Counted from the first letter of the stretch, positions 55,749 to 64,000 are shown. The stretch is DNA of 64,000 nt from Desulfobulbus elongatus DSM 2908 (GCF_000621145.1 NZ_JHZB01000001.1:62001-126000); one strand, 5' to 3'. The notes: generated by a model from the sequence alone, not told the origin. Made by a program: numbers and translations.

Positions 55749-55979
55749 TCATTGCTCAAAGGTGAAGCCGTACCAGGGCGTCGTCCTATCCTCGGTGCCG
55801 GCCATTTCGATGACCTGGCAGTCGCCTATTTTTCGCCGTATGGCCTGCTGCCAGGCCAGGGCCTCGTTCTTGGTGGGAAACGGGCCGACCGCTGCCAGCG
55901 GGATAGCGCGTAGCCCTAGGTTTTCACACAGCTTGTCCACCTTGTCCTGCTGCTGGTGGATGCCGATCATCACGGTCAT
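55749..55979 (-). CDS. Small hypothetical protein under a sigma-54 promoter
   Basis: A 76-residue cytoplasmic protein that I do not recognise. The sequence runs VMIGIHQQQDKVDKLCENLG, RAIPLAAVGPFPTKNEALAW, QQAIRRKIGDCQVIEM and ends WYGFTFEQ; an alpha/beta fold is plausible and two cysteines are present. It is supported by a ribosome site (AAAGGTG before ATG), an isolated position, amino-acid composition typical of a real protein, and a strong sigma-54 promoter at 56037-56052. It is the first gene after the NtrC-type regulator and before the Hyf-like operon, so it may be a small partner or regulator of that complex. Confidence 0.7.
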   Translation of the reverse strand: MTVMIGIHQQQDKVDKLCENLGLRAIPLAAVGPFPTKNEALAWQQAIRRKIGDCQVIEMAGTEDRTTPWYGFTFEQ

Positions 55980-56036
55980 GGCACACCTTTGTCGTTGATT
56001 GAACGCGTGGGGTTTTCGTTATCAACCAAAACGTTC

Positions 56037-56052
56037 TGCATGGGCCGTGCCA
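56037..56052 (-). promoter_or_regulatory. Sigma-54 (-24/-12) promoter
   Basis: On the minus strand the sequence is TGGCAC, five bases, then ATGCA, against the consensus TGGCAC-N5-TTGCW: ten of eleven positions match, including the invariant GG and GC. Transcription would begin about 45 bases before the 76-residue gene. It lies in the gap after the NtrC-type regulator gene, with an inverted repeat about 155 bases upstream as a candidate activator site. Confidence 0.8.
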
Positions 56053-56203
56053 GTAAACGGATTTTGTCACGGGAGCGAGCCGTGCCCGACCGGGAAAAGA
56101 ATGCCGGGGGACGGGATATCGATGGAAACAATGGTGGTTGAACGAGGTATGCCGGCAAGCGAGGCGGTGGAAGCGCCGGGCTGGTCGTGGGCTGTGGCCG
56201 AAA

Positions 56204-56223
56204 TTGTTCCGGCGGTGGAACAA
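56204..56223. promoter_or_regulatory. Candidate upstream activator site for the sigma-54 promoter
   Basis: TTGTTCC (56204-56210) and GGAACAA (56217-56223) form a perfect seven-base inverted repeat with six bases between. It lies about 160 bases upstream of the -24 element, the usual distance for NtrC-type activators. An AT-rich stretch (56235-56264) is also present, which could favour DNA bending. The assignment is inferred from position. Confidence 0.5.
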
Positions 56224-56318
56224 CGGTTCGAGAAATAATGCTGCGAATATATTGAAATATTTTGTGGCGCGCAGCGGGCGGCGGACAACGGGCGGTCTAG
56301 GCCTGATCGTGCAGGGCT

Positions 56319-56352
56319 GGGGCAATGTGCCCCCGACGGGGCAATATGCCTC
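56319..56352. repeat. Two tandem short palindromes after the NtrC-type gene
   Basis: GGGGCA-ATG-TGCCCC (56319-56333) is a perfect palindrome and GGGGCA-ATA-TGCCTC (56338-56352) a near copy, with centres 19 bases apart. They directly follow the regulator stop at 56355. They may be regulator sites or RNA hairpins that end the regulator transcript; no T tract follows. Confidence 0.5.
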
Positions 56353-56354
56353 GG

Positions 56355-57761
56355 CTACGCGCCAAAAGGACCGGAAAACAGGGCGGGGATCGGGCCGTCG
56401 GGATCGCCCTGGTTGTGGAGCTTGCGGTACAGGGTCTTGCGGTCGATCTGGAGAATCTGGGCGGCCAGGGTCCGGTTGCCGCCGACCATGGCAAGGACAT
56501 GGTGCATGTACCGGTGCATCATCTCCGCCATGGGCACCAATTCGCCCGGCCCCGGCAGTCCTTGCTGGTGCGGCGGCGGTTCATGGCGGAAGGAGAGAAT
56601 TCGTTCGGGAAGGTCGTCGGGGATGATTTTCCGGTGATTGGTCAGGGTGACGGCATGTTCCATGGCATTGCGCAGTTCCCTGACATTGCCGGGCCAGCGG
56701 TAGGCCAGCAGTTTGTGGGCGGTGGCGTTGGTCATGCCGGTGATGTTCTTGTTCTGTTGGGAGGCATAGAGCTCGATGTATTTCTCGGCGAGCAGCAGGA
56801 TGTCCATCCCCCTGGTGCGCAGGGGCGGCACCTGCACGGTGATCACGTTCAACCGGTAGAGCAGGTCTTCGCGGAAAGTCCCCTCGGCCACGGCCGCCTC
56901 CAGGTTCCGGTTGGTGATGGCGATCACCCGTACGTCAAAGGGTTTTTCGACCGTGCTCCCCAAGGGCCGGACGCAACGGTCTTCGAGCACGCGCAGCAGT
57001 TTGGGTTGCAGGGAAAGCGGCAGTTCACCGATTTCGTCGAGGAGCAGCGTGCCGCCGTTCGCGGCCAGAAACAAGCCCTTGTGATCGGAATGGGCGCTGG
57101 TGAAGGCGCCCTTGACATGGCCGAACAGCTCGCTTTCCAGCAGGGACTCGGGCATGGCCGAGCAGTTGATGGCCACCAGGGGTTGCTTGGCGCGCCGGCT
57201 GTATTTGTGGATGACCCGGGCGGCGAGTTCCTTGCCCGATCCGCTTTCGCCGGTGAGCAGGACCGCCGCCTCGGAATCGGCGATCCTGAGCAGCTTGGAA
57301 AACAGTGCCTGCATGACCTGGCTTTCGCCGACCAGTTCGTCGAGGGACCGGGTCTGCTCCAGGGCCTTGCTGAGTTGCTTGACGCTTTCCTGGAGCCGCC
57401 GGTGGGTGACGGCCCGGGTCAGGACCAGTTCCAGGAGATTGATGTCGAAGGGTTTGGTGATGAAATCGTAGGCCCCGGCCCGGATGGCGTCGATGGCCGC
57501 CTCCATGCTGCCGAAGGCGGTCATGATCACCACCGGAATCTCCGGCCAGCGGGCGGAGATTTCCCGGCACAGCGCCAGGCCGTTGAGATCGGGCAGGTTG
57601 ATGGCGGTCAGGATGACGTCGACCGGTTCGCTGGTGGCGGCGGCGAGTCCCTGGTGGCCGTACGTGTGCAGGGAGATGGTGAATCCCAGCAGTGACAGCC
57701 GCATGCACAGCATCTGCGCCAGTTCCTGATCGTCTTCGATGATGAGAATTCTTCCGTCCAT
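56355..57761 (-). CDS. NtrC-family sigma-54 activator with mutated receiver
   Basis: A 468-residue protein: receiver (1-120), AAA+ domain (about 140-380) and Fis-type helix-turn-helix ([20 protein letters not shown]). Walker A is GESGSGKE, Walker [11 protein letters not shown] and the R-finger segment is [13 protein letters not shown], so ATPase function should be intact. The phosphoacceptor Asp is replaced by Ala53 ([13 protein letters not shown]), although the acidic pocket IEDD and the Lys in ITKPFD remain. The sigma-54 contact loop is GAFTSA instead of GAFTGA. It is likely active without phosphorylation, or controlled in another way. It lies just upstream of the sigma-54 promoter at 56037-56052. 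Confidence 0.93.
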   Translation of the reverse strand: MDGRILIIEDDQELAQMLCMRLSLLGFTISLHTYGHQGLAAATSEPVDVILTAINLPDLNGLALCREISARWPEIPVVIMTAFGSMEAAIDAIRAGAYDFITKPFDINLLELVLTRAVTHRRLQESVKQLSKALEQTRSLDELVGESQVMQALFSKLLRIADSEAAVLLTGESGSGKELAARVIHKYSRRAKQPLVAINCSAMPESLLESELFGHVKGAFTSAHSDHKGLFLAANGGTLLLDEIGELPLSLQPKLLRVLEDRCVRPLGSTVEKPFDVRVIAITNRNLEAAVAEGTFREDLLYRLNVITVQVPPLRTRGMDILLLAEKYIELYASQQNKNITGMTNATAHKLLAYRWPGNVRELRNAMEHAVTLTNHRKIIPDDLPERILSFRHEPPPHQQGLPGPGELVPMAEMMHRYMHHVLAMVGGNRTLAAQILQIDRKTLYRKLHNQGDPDGPIPALFSGPFGA

Positions 57762-57797
57762 ATCGTCGGCCTGGCCTCCGGCGTACGCTCCCTGGCT

Positions 57798-59453
57798 TCA
57801 GGCCCGTTCCAGGTTGATGGTGCGCCGGCCGATCCGGTAGGCGCCGTTTTTCGAGAGCAGACGGCCCACCAGGGACTCGGGCACGTCGACCAGGGTGTGG
57901 TGGGCCTCCAGCCGGATCTTGCCCAACTGGCCGGAATGGACGCCGGAGTAATGGGTCAGCGAGGCCACCACGTGGTTGACGCCGATGCCGTCCGCCCGGC
58001 CGATATCGAGTTTGAGCGGCACCATGTCCCGATCCCGGTCCGATCGCCGGCGCCCCCCGGATGGTGAGCCGTCCTGGGCGTCGCGGCGGAAGGACCGCTC
58101 GTGTTTCCGCTCCCGTGACCGGAGCTGTTCCTCCTTGATCGGCGTGATGGCTTCGATGGGCCGTTTTTTCTCTTCCTTTCGTGCCAACTTCAGGGCCGCG
58201 GCGGCAATGTCTTCCGGCCGGTGGCCGGTCTGCATCAGCATCTCCACCACTTCCCGTTCCCGCTGGCAGCGGCCGCGCCGGATCCAGACCTCCATCTGTT
58301 CCATCAGCAGGGCCTGGCGGTGATTCTCGATCTGCTGGATGCTCGGCAGCTCGGCCCGTTCTAGTCTGAAGCGGGTGAACTCCTCGATCCGCCGCAGTTG
58401 CCAGCGATCCCTGGGCGTGAGCAGGGAAACGGCGGTGCCCTCCCGGCCGGCCCGGCCGGTCCGCCCCACGCGGTGCACATACACCTCCGGATCGTCGGGC
58501 AGGTCGAAGTTGAACACATGGGAAATGTCGTCGATGTCCAGGCCGCGGGCGGCGACATCGGTGGCCACCAGGACCTTGACCTGGCCGTTGCGGTAGCGGG
58601 TCAGCACCTGGATGCGGGCCTCCTGGCTGAGGTCGCCGTTGAGGGCTTCCGCGGGAAAGCCGCGGGCGGTCAGCTGGTTGGCCAACTCGCCGGTGCCGAT
58701 CCGGGTACGGACGAAGATCAGGGCGCTGTCGATAGTTTCCATCTCGAACAGCCGGGTCAGGGCCGCCACCTTGTCCTGCTGGTTGACCAGGTAGTAGCGC
58801 TGGGTAATGGTGGTGCCGGTCAGCTGCCTGGGCGTGATGGACACCGATTCCGGCTCGCGCAGGTAGCGGGCGGAAAGTTCCTGGACCCGTTTGGAGATGG
58901 TGGCGGAAAAGAGCATGGTCTGGCGCTCGGCCGGAATGCGGTCGAAAATGCGTTCGATATCCTCGATGAAGCCCATGCTGAGCATCTCGTCGGCCTCGTC
59001 GAGGACCACGGTCCGGACCGTGGAGAGGTCGAGCGAACCCTGGTCGGCCAGATCGAGCAGGCGGCCGGGGGTGCCGACCACCACCGCGACCCCCTGGCGG
59101 AGGCTGCGGCATTGCTGCTGATAGGATTGGCCGCCGTACACGGCGAGCACGGTGATCCCCCGTTGCCGGCCGTAGCGGTCCAGGGCCTCGGCCACCTGGA
59201 TGGCCAGTTCGCGGGTCGGGGCCAGCACCAGGGCCTGAATCCCCCGGCGGGCCGGATTGATTCCGTGCAGCAGGGGCAGGCCGAAGGCGGCGGTCTTGCC
59301 GGTGCCGGTCTGGGCCTGGCCGATCAGATCCCGGCCGCTGAGCAGCAGGGGAATGGCGGTGTGCTGGATGGGGGTGGGTTCGGTGAACCCGAGTTCGGTG
59401 ACGGTCTGCACCAGGTCGGGATGCAGGCCAAAATCGGCGAAGGTTGCGGGCAT
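57798..59453 (-). CDS. DEAD-box ATP-dependent RNA helicase (DeaD/CsdA type)
   Basis: A 551-residue RNA helicase for ribosome assembly or RNA turnover. The Q motif is PTPIQHTAIP; motif I AQTGTGKTAAF; Ia APTRELAIQV; II VLDEADEMLSMGF; III FSATISKRV; V ATDVAARGLDID; VI HRVGRTGRAGREG. After residue 365 come a linker, a charged region (RKEEKKRPIEAITPIKEEQ, basic RS/RD-rich) and a DbpA-type RNA-binding domain (LKLDIGRADGIGVNHVVASL to IGRRTINLE). The ATG at 59453 has a GGAGGAG site; a longer start at 59474 has none. Confidence 0.95.
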   Translation of the reverse strand: MPATFADFGLHPDLVQTVTELGFTEPTPIQHTAIPLLLSGRDLIGQAQTGTGKTAAFGLPLLHGINPARRGIQALVLAPTRELAIQVAEALDRYGRQRGITVLAVYGGQSYQQQCRSLRQGVAVVVGTPGRLLDLADQGSLDLSTVRTVVLDEADEMLSMGFIEDIERIFDRIPAERQTMLFSATISKRVQELSARYLREPESVSITPRQLTGTTITQRYYLVNQQDKVAALTRLFEMETIDSALIFVRTRIGTGELANQLTARGFPAEALNGDLSQEARIQVLTRYRNGQVKVLVATDVAARGLDIDDISHVFNFDLPDDPEVYVHRVGRTGRAGREGTAVSLLTPRDRWQLRRIEEFTRFRLERAELPSIQQIENHRQALLMEQMEVWIRRGRCQREREVVEMLMQTGHRPEDIAAAALKLARKEEKKRPIEAITPIKEEQLRSRERKHERSFRRDAQDGSPSGGRRRSDRDRDMVPLKLDIGRADGIGVNHVVASLTHYSGVHSGQLGKIRLEAHHTLVDVPESLVGRLLSKNGAYRIGRRTINLERA

Positions 59454-59899
59454 GAGGCTCCTCCTCGTGAGCAATGTTGTCTTGAAAATCCTGGGGTTGG
59501 GCAGCGCCTTGCGGCAGTTGTCCCTGTTGTCCGTTAACAGATGACCCCATCCAGGAAGAGAAGAGCCCGACTGTCAAACCCGGCCGTTGCGGCTCCGCTG
59601 GGCGGAAGCCGGAGACATCGCGGCCGTCTACAACAAAAAACGCCTGACCGAATGGGTCAGGCAACCGTATGGTGCATGGTCGCACCAGAATGGATCAATG
59701 CGCAGGTCCGATACCACGGCATATACAGCAACTGGCCGGAAAACGCAAGCAATCGTCACCTGATCCGCGACCGTGGTGCGCCCGGTTCCTTGCCGGACAC
59801 GGCGATGCGCGCGGTGCCCGTCCGTGGGACATCGGCAACCGGTGACCGCCCCCTGCGGGACGGCCACCGGTTCCATCGCGTGCACCGGAGGCGGTGCGG
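59454..59899. other. Gap downstream of the chemoreceptor gene
   Basis: A 446-base gap between two minus-strand genes. The chemoreceptor terminator (59633-59662) is 238 bases past its stop, so the mRNA has a long 3' tail. That tail starts with a large GC-rich hairpin: AACCGGTG (59837-59844) and CACCGGTT (59865-59872) with further pairing of CCGCCC and GGGACGG inside. The left part (59454-59632) is leader of the helicase gene. No coding region is supported. Confidence 0.45.
59633..59662 (-). terminator. Rho-independent terminator of the chemoreceptor transcript
   Basis: On the minus strand GCCTGACC (59655-59662) pairs perfectly with GGTCAGGC (59642-59649) around a five-base loop and is followed by GTTTTTTG. 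It is a strong intrinsic terminator, 238 bases past the chemoreceptor stop. Confidence 0.9.
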
Positions 59900-62008
59900 T
59901 TACGCCGCGGCCGCCTGGCCGGCCGCCGGCCCGGCCGCGCGCACAGGGGCAACGCGAGGGACGGCTTGCGGGTGCCGGTCGGCCGTCGCCGGCTGGTCTT
60001 CGGTCTTGAACTGGTCGACCATCTGGCTGAGCTGTTCCGCCAGGGCCGAGAGTTCATGGGCGCTGACGCTCACCTGCGAGCTGCTGGTGAACATCTCGCC
60101 GGCAATGACGCTGACATCGCCGATGTCCTTGGCAATTTCGTTCGCCACCGTCGAACTCTGGTTGACGTTTTCGTTGACCTCCTTGATCCCCTGGGACATC
60201 TGGGTGACGTTGGCGGCGATTTCCTGCGTTGCCGCGCTCTGCTCCTCCACGGCGGTGGCGATGCTGCCCACCACATCGTTGACATCGGTGATGACCGCGT
60301 TGATTTCGGAGATCTGCTGCACGGTCTTGCCGGTGTTGGTCTGGATGGAGCCGACCTTGTCCTTGATGTCGTAGGTGGCGGCGGCGGTCTGCTTGGCCAA
60401 CTCCTTGATCTCATTGGCGACGACCGCGAACCCCCGGCCCGCCTCTCCCGCCCGCGCCGCCTCGATGGTGGCGTTGAGGGCCAGCAGATTGACCTGTTCC
60501 GAGATCTCGGTGATGGTTTCGATCACCTTGCCGATGGAGGTGGCCGATTCCCCCAGTTCGTGGATATTTTCGGAGGCCGCGTTCGCCTTCTTGGCGGCAT
60601 TGTCCGAGATGAGCCGCGCCTTTTCCGCATGCTGGGCGATCTCGGCGATGGTGGCGGACATCTCCTCCGAGGCGGTGGCGACGATGTTGGTGTTGGTGGT
60701 CGATTGCTCCATGGCGGCGGCCACGTTGGTCATGTTGGCGCTCATCTCCTCGGCGGCGGTGGCCACGGTATTGGATTTGCCGGAGGCCTGCTGGGAGCCC
60801 TGGTTCATCAGCTCGGCGATCTGCGACAACTCGGTCGAGGATGCCGACAGCGTGTGCACTCCGGCGGCGACATCGCGGATAATGCGCTGCAACTTCTCGA
60901 TGAAGAGATTGAACCAGGTGGCCAACTCGCCCACTTCGTCCTTTGAGCGGACCTCAAGACGCATGGTCAGATCGCCCTCGCCCTGGGCGATATCCTTCAG
61001 TCCGGCCACGGCGGCATTGATGGGGCGGACAATGTTGCGGACGGAGAACAGGAGGATCGCGCCCACCAGGGTAAGGGCGACTGCGGTCACGACCAGGGTG
61101 ACGGTGCGGATATTGTAGGCCGCGCCGAGGAATTCGTCGCTGTCCTGGGTCACCGCCACCGACCAGCCGTTGATCCCCGTGGGGGCGAATCCGGCGATTT
61201 TATCGATATTGTTGAAGACATAGGGCTCGACCCCGCTCTTGCCGGCACGCATCATGGCCACGATCTCTTCCATGCCGTTGCTGGTGGTGAGATTGAGTTT
61301 GAGCAGGTACTCCTCCTTCGGATGGGCAATCAGGACGCCTTCCCTGTTCGCCATGAAGGCATAACCGGTCGTGCCGACCTTGCGGTCCGAGACGAGATGG
61401 GTGAAATAGTCCGCCTTGAGCACCAGGCCGACAACGCCGAGCATGTGACCGGCAGCGGAGCGGATGGGGGCGGCGATGGGAACGACCGGCCTGGACGTGG
61501 CCTTGGACAGAATCATCTCGCCGACAGCGGTGGCGCCGGTCTGTTTCGCCTGCCTGAATTCCTCGTCGTCGGCAATGGAGATCGGAGCGTACTCCTCGCC
61601 GCCGGCCAGCACGCCCGTGACGATCCGGCCGCTGGCATCGGCAACGAAGATCCCCTGATATTGCCCCGCCTGGTTCATGACCTTGAACCGGTGCCCGAGA
61701 AAGGTGAACAGGGCGCGTTGTGCCTCCTTGCCGGTTGTATCGTCCGGTCCGGACAGTTTTTCCAGGCTGGCGGTGACGATCTGCGAGTCGGCCAGAACGG
61801 TGGCGGCATCCTTTTCGGCCTGCATCAGATTGCTCACCAGCCGTGCCAGGTCTGCTGCCATGGTGTGCGCCTTTTCCTCGGCCAGGCGTGTCAGCGCCTC
61901 GGATGACTTGGTTACGGAAAAGTAGCCGACGATCAACAGGGGCAGCAGGACGGACAACAGTCCGGTGGCCAGCAATTTGAACTGGATGGAGTGGGTGCGA
62001 ATCTTCAT
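59900..62008 (-). CDS. Methyl-accepting chemotaxis protein with Cache sensor
   Basis: A 702-residue chemoreceptor. Membrane helices lie at about 10-30 and 300-325 and flank a periplasmic dCache-like sensor ([39 protein letters not shown]). A HAMP domain follows ([20 protein letters not shown]), then the long coiled-coil signalling domain with the hairpin tip [20 protein letters not shown] and the motif [14 protein letters not shown] that contacts CheA and CheW. The end is Ala/Pro-rich with no NWETF-type CheR tether. The ATG at 62008 is chosen because it follows a GAGG site and precedes the first helix. It has its own sigma-54 promoter. Confidence 0.95.
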   Translation of the reverse strand: MKIRTHSIQFKLLATGLLSVLLPLLIVGYFSVTKSSEALTRLAEEKAHTMAADLARLVSNLMQAEKDAATVLADSQIVTASLEKLSGPDDTTGKEAQRALFTFLGHRFKVMNQAGQYQGIFVADASGRIVTGVLAGGEEYAPISIADDEEFRQAKQTGATAVGEMILSKATSRPVVPIAAPIRSAAGHMLGVVGLVLKADYFTHLVSDRKVGTTGYAFMANREGVLIAHPKEEYLLKLNLTTSNGMEEIVAMMRAGKSGVEPYVFNNIDKIAGFAPTGINGWSVAVTQDSDEFLGAAYNIRTVTLVVTAVALTLVGAILLFSVRNIVRPINAAVAGLKDIAQGEGDLTMRLEVRSKDEVGELATWFNLFIEKLQRIIRDVAAGVHTLSASSTELSQIAELMNQGSQQASGKSNTVATAAEEMSANMTNVAAAMEQSTTNTNIVATASEEMSATIAEIAQHAEKARLISDNAAKKANAASENIHELGESATSIGKVIETITEISEQVNLLALNATIEAARAGEAGRGFAVVANEIKELAKQTAAATYDIKDKVGSIQTNTGKTVQQISEINAVITDVNDVVGSIATAVEEQSAATQEIAANVTQMSQGIKEVNENVNQSSTVANEIAKDIGDVSVIAGEMFTSSSQVSVSAHELSALAEQLSQMVDQFKTEDQPATADRHPQAVPRVAPVRAAGPAAGQAAAA

Positions 62009-62076
62009 GGAAACCTCGTTGCATGCTGAAGGAAAATAATGGCCATGCCTCGGAGCACGGCTGTTTGTCCGTGAAA

Positions 62077-62092
62077 AGCGAGAAGCATGCCA
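62077..62092 (-). promoter_or_regulatory. Sigma-54 promoter of the chemoreceptor gene
   Basis: On the minus strand TGGCAT, five bases, then TCGCT: nine of eleven consensus positions match, including the invariant GG and GC at the right spacing. The start would be about 60 bases before the ATG at 62008. The upstream gene encodes an intact NtrC-family regulator. Confidence 0.65.
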
Positions 62093-62138
62093 GAACGGCA
62101 ATTTTTTAAGAATGGTTATTAAAATTAAAAGATTGCAA

Positions 62139-62179
62139 ATTGAGACGCAGAATGCGGCCAGCGGTGGACTGGTCTCAAT
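62139..62179. promoter_or_regulatory. Inverted repeat upstream of the chemoreceptor promoter
   Basis: ATTGAGAC (62139-62146) and GTCTCAAT (62172-62179) are perfect eight-base arms separated by 25 bases. The position, 50-90 bases upstream of the -24 element and just past the regulator stop, fits either paired activator half-sites or a transcript-ending hairpin for the regulator gene; T-rich sequence follows on the minus strand. Confidence 0.45.
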
Positions 62180-62217
62180 CCATAAAAATCGGACTGTTCA
62201 AGGGAGAAATGGTCCGG

Positions 62218-63666
62218 TCAGGCCGGACTCGGATCAGCGGAACCGGTCAGCGAGTGGACCTTCAGCAGGTCGTAGAGGCGGGAACGGCTGAGACCGGAAG
62301 CGGCACAGGCCTTGGCGATATCGCCTTCGGTTTCGTGCAGCAGCTGTCGCAGGTAATGCCGTTCGATATCATTGGTGAGCAGCCGGCGATATTCCTTGAA
62401 GGGCAGACGGGTTGCGGGCGTAGTCAGGCGCTCGGGCGCGAAGGGGGCGTCAGGGTCGGCCGCGGTCGGTGCCTGACCCCGCTTTTCCGAGACCTTGGTC
62501 CGGATGCGGCTGAGCCGGATTTCCGGCGGCAGGTGGATGGGATACAGGACGGGCTCGGGGGCGGCGGCGATGAGCGCCTTCTCGATGACGTTTTCCAGCT
62601 CGCGGACGTTGCCGGGCCAATGGTAGGCGGCCAGGGTTTCCAGGGTTTCGGGCACGACGCCCTTGATCGGCAGGCGGTTGCGGCGGCAGATGGAAAAGAC
62701 GAAACTCATGACGAGTTTTTCGATGTCCTGCTCCCGTTCCCGGAGCGAGGGCAAGTGGATGTTGAAGGTGTTGATGCGGTAGTAGAGATCGCTGCGGAAG
62801 AGCCCCTTGGCCACCATGTCCGTCAGATCGCGGTTGGTGGCGGCGATCAGGCGGAAGTCGCTGGTGTGCTCGCGGTCCTTGCCGACCGGCCGGAAAACGC
62901 GCTCCTGCAGGACGCGAAGAAAGGTTTTCTGCATGTCCAGAGGCAGTTCGCCCGCCTCGTCGAGGAAAAGGGTGCCGTTGTTGGCCAGTTCAACCAGGCC
63001 GATGCGGTCCGCGTGCGCCCCGGTGAAGGCCCCCTTGACATGGCCGAACAGAATGCTTTCCACCAGTTGTTCCGGCAGGCTGGCGCAGTCGACCACGACG
63101 AAGGGGCCTTGGGCCCGCCGGCTGTTGGCGTGAATGGTCCGGGCGAAAACCTCCTTGCCGGTCCCGGTTGCACCGGTGATCAGCACGCCGGAGTCGGTTG
63201 CCGCGCATCGGGCCACCTGGTCGAGACAGAAGGAGATGGCCTTGCTGCCGCCGACAATGCCGTCGCGTTTGAGGCTGATCTGGTCGGAATGCAGCATCTT
63301 CTTGTCATGGTATTCGAGCGCCCGGCGGACATGGAGATGGATTTCCTGGTTGGAGAGCGGTTTTTGTAAGTAATCCCAGGCACCATTTTTGATGGCCAGC
63401 TCGGCGCCGTTGGCGTCGCCCGTGCCGGTGATGATGATGACCTCCGGCATGGAAGGCAGGCCCTGGAGCACGGGCAGGGCTTCCAGACCGTTGCCGTCGG
63501 GCAGGCTGACATCGAGAAAGACCAGATCGGCCGGCCAGTGCGCCAGCAGCGCTGTGCCGGCCTCGATGCTGCCCACGGCTTCCGTTGCATGCCCAAGCCG
63601 CGTGCACTGCTCCGTAAGGAGCCTCCTGCAGACGGCATCGTCGTCGATAACGATGATTTTTCCCAT
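62218..63666 (-). CDS. NtrC-family sigma-54 response regulator
   Basis: A 482-residue regulator: receiver with IDDD and phosphoacceptor Asp52 in VFLDVSLPDGNG, Thr in IITGTGD and Lys in LQKPLSN; AAA+ domain with Walker A GATGTGKE, an intact GAFTGA loop (VKGAFTGAHADRIG), Walker B TLFLDEAGEL and RSDLYYRINTF; and a Fis-type helix-turn-helix at the end (DIAKACAASGLSRSRLYDLLK). The ATG at 63666 begins the receiver (MGKIIVIDDD); a longer frame upstream is not supported. No kinase is in view, but one may lie beyond the right edge. It probably activates the chemoreceptor promoter 130 bases away. Confidence 0.95.
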   Translation of the reverse strand: MGKIIVIDDDAVCRRLLTEQCTRLGHATEAVGSIEAGTALLAHWPADLVFLDVSLPDGNGLEALPVLQGLPSMPEVIIITGTGDANGAELAIKNGAWDYLQKPLSNQEIHLHVRRALEYHDKKMLHSDQISLKRDGIVGGSKAISFCLDQVARCAATDSGVLITGATGTGKEVFARTIHANSRRAQGPFVVVDCASLPEQLVESILFGHVKGAFTGAHADRIGLVELANNGTLFLDEAGELPLDMQKTFLRVLQERVFRPVGKDREHTSDFRLIAATNRDLTDMVAKGLFRSDLYYRINTFNIHLPSLREREQDIEKLVMSFVFSICRRNRLPIKGVVPETLETLAAYHWPGNVRELENVIEKALIAAAPEPVLYPIHLPPEIRLSRIRTKVSEKRGQAPTAADPDAPFAPERLTTPATRLPFKEYRRLLTNDIERHYLRQLLHETEGDIAKACAASGLSRSRLYDLLKVHSLTGSADPSPA

Positions 63667-63945
63667 GATGAACAGGCTGTTGTGGTGAAAAGAAGGCAGC
63701 AGGACGGGAAAACACCCGTCGGCCACGGTGCGCACGGAAGACGTGCCGGCATGCGGACTGCTCGTGCCGAGCCGTCCGCCCTTCGACCCCATGGCGTACC
63801 GTATGGGACGGGACGATCCGGTTGGCCTCCGGACTCGTCCAGTCCTCCCGATCGCGTCAATCCGGAGAAGATGCGCCCTACAGTATTGCTCTTCAAAAAG
63901 AAAGGCAAGTGCCGGCCAGGGACGGAAACGGGCGGTGGCGCTGAT

Positions 63946-64000
63946 TCAAACGCGGCGGCAGGCGGCGGCGAGTGCCGGCAGGGTCTGGAGCACATCCCCC
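63946..64000 (-). CDS. Possible C-terminal end of a gene entering from the right
   Basis: From the right edge the minus strand reads GDVLQTLPALAAACRRV and then TGA at 63946-63948. The frame is open at the edge and the position, upstream of the regulator, is where a partner gene such as a sensor kinase could end. Seventeen residues are too few to identify it. The 279-base gap from 63667 to 63945 shows only a small hairpin GACGGG/CCCGTC (63703-63720). Confidence 0.3.
   Translation of the reverse strand, partial: GDVLQTLPALAAACRRV

Noticed and set aside
55207-55998. Plus-strand open frames opposite hyfB, its upstream gap and the 76-residue gene
   Set aside because: Low-complexity Arg/Gly/Pro composition, no start signals; the minus-strand gene is better supported.
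57025-59685. An 886-residue minus-strand frame covering the helicase and part of the NtrC-type gene
   Set aside because: It is a shifted frame of two well supported genes and is extremely rich in Arg, Pro and Gly.
59628-59885. An 85-residue minus-strand frame downstream of the chemoreceptor
   Set aside because: It passes through the intrinsic terminator hairpin and has no ribosome site or recognisable motif.

Overview
The window is GC-rich, densely coded bacterial chromosome. Its gene content (RpoN with PTS-Ntr EIIA, two NtrC-type activators, class II DAHP synthase, LPS transport genes, a Hyf-like membrane complex, a fused single-chain PurL) fits a Gram-negative anaerobe, most likely a deltaproteobacterium of the Desulfobulbales type. 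The assignment is inferred from gene content and order only. No rRNA, CRISPR array, insertion sequence or origin was seen. Two tRNA genes are present: Leu(GAG) and Asn(GUU).

Layout. 1-3.0 kb: the end of a surface polysaccharide cluster (flippase, GT4 glycosyltransferase, NAD sugar epimerase, sugar-phosphate transferase). It abuts a frameshifted N-terminal relic of a P4-type integrase that lies beside tRNA-Leu, the scar of a former genomic island. 3.4-7.6 kb, minus: gap-rimI-pgk-tpiA-secG-tRNA-Leu, with an unusual long GAPDH. 7.9-9.3 kb, plus: sfsA-queC. 9.3-25.6 kb, minus: an unbroken run argB-argD-mntP-argF-argG-argH-lipoprotein-dapF-dapA-dapB-folK-YHS protein-transaldolase-transglycosylase-pgsA-lepB-pyrB-pyrC, i.e. 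arginine, lysine, folate and pyrimidine synthesis plus envelope functions. 25.6-29.0 kb, plus: lptA-lptB-rpoN-ptsN, starting from a promoter divergent from that of argB. 29-31.5 kb, minus: an acetyltransferase, DAHP synthase and an orphan HsdR-N domain protein. 31.8-36.3 kb: prmA, a four-EF-hand protein, and a divergent OmpR/CpxA-type two-component system. 36.4-40.4 kb: tRNA-Asn, then prfC behind an attenuator-like leader, a C39-like cysteine protease homologue and a B12-type radical SAM protein. 40.5-46.5 kb: purL and a lipoprotein 5'-nucleotidase. 46.6-47.8 kb: an EAL-HDOD protein. 48.1-55.4 kb, minus: a six-gene Hyf/complex-I-like operon whose large subunit has lost the nickel-binding cysteine motifs. 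55.7-57.8 kb: a 76-residue protein behind a strong sigma-54 promoter and an NtrC-family activator with a mutated phosphorylation site. 57.8-59.5 kb: a DEAD-box helicase. 59.9-63.7 kb: a chemoreceptor with its own sigma-54 promoter, preceded by a second, intact NtrC-family regulator.

How it fits together. The most interesting theme is sigma-54 control. rpoN itself is in the window, and two activator genes are each followed at once by a good -24/-12 promoter: one ahead of the small protein and the Hyf-like complex, the other ahead of the chemoreceptor. The Hyf-like complex keeps its ion-pumping subunits but not the NiFe-site ligands, so it should be an energy-converting hydrogenase-related (Ehr-type) machine with an unknown electron partner. 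Other points to test are the integrase scar, the EF-hand/two-component pair, the prfC leader terminator, the prfC-protease-radical SAM trio and a cluster of TTGTCG motifs before the 5'-nucleotidase.
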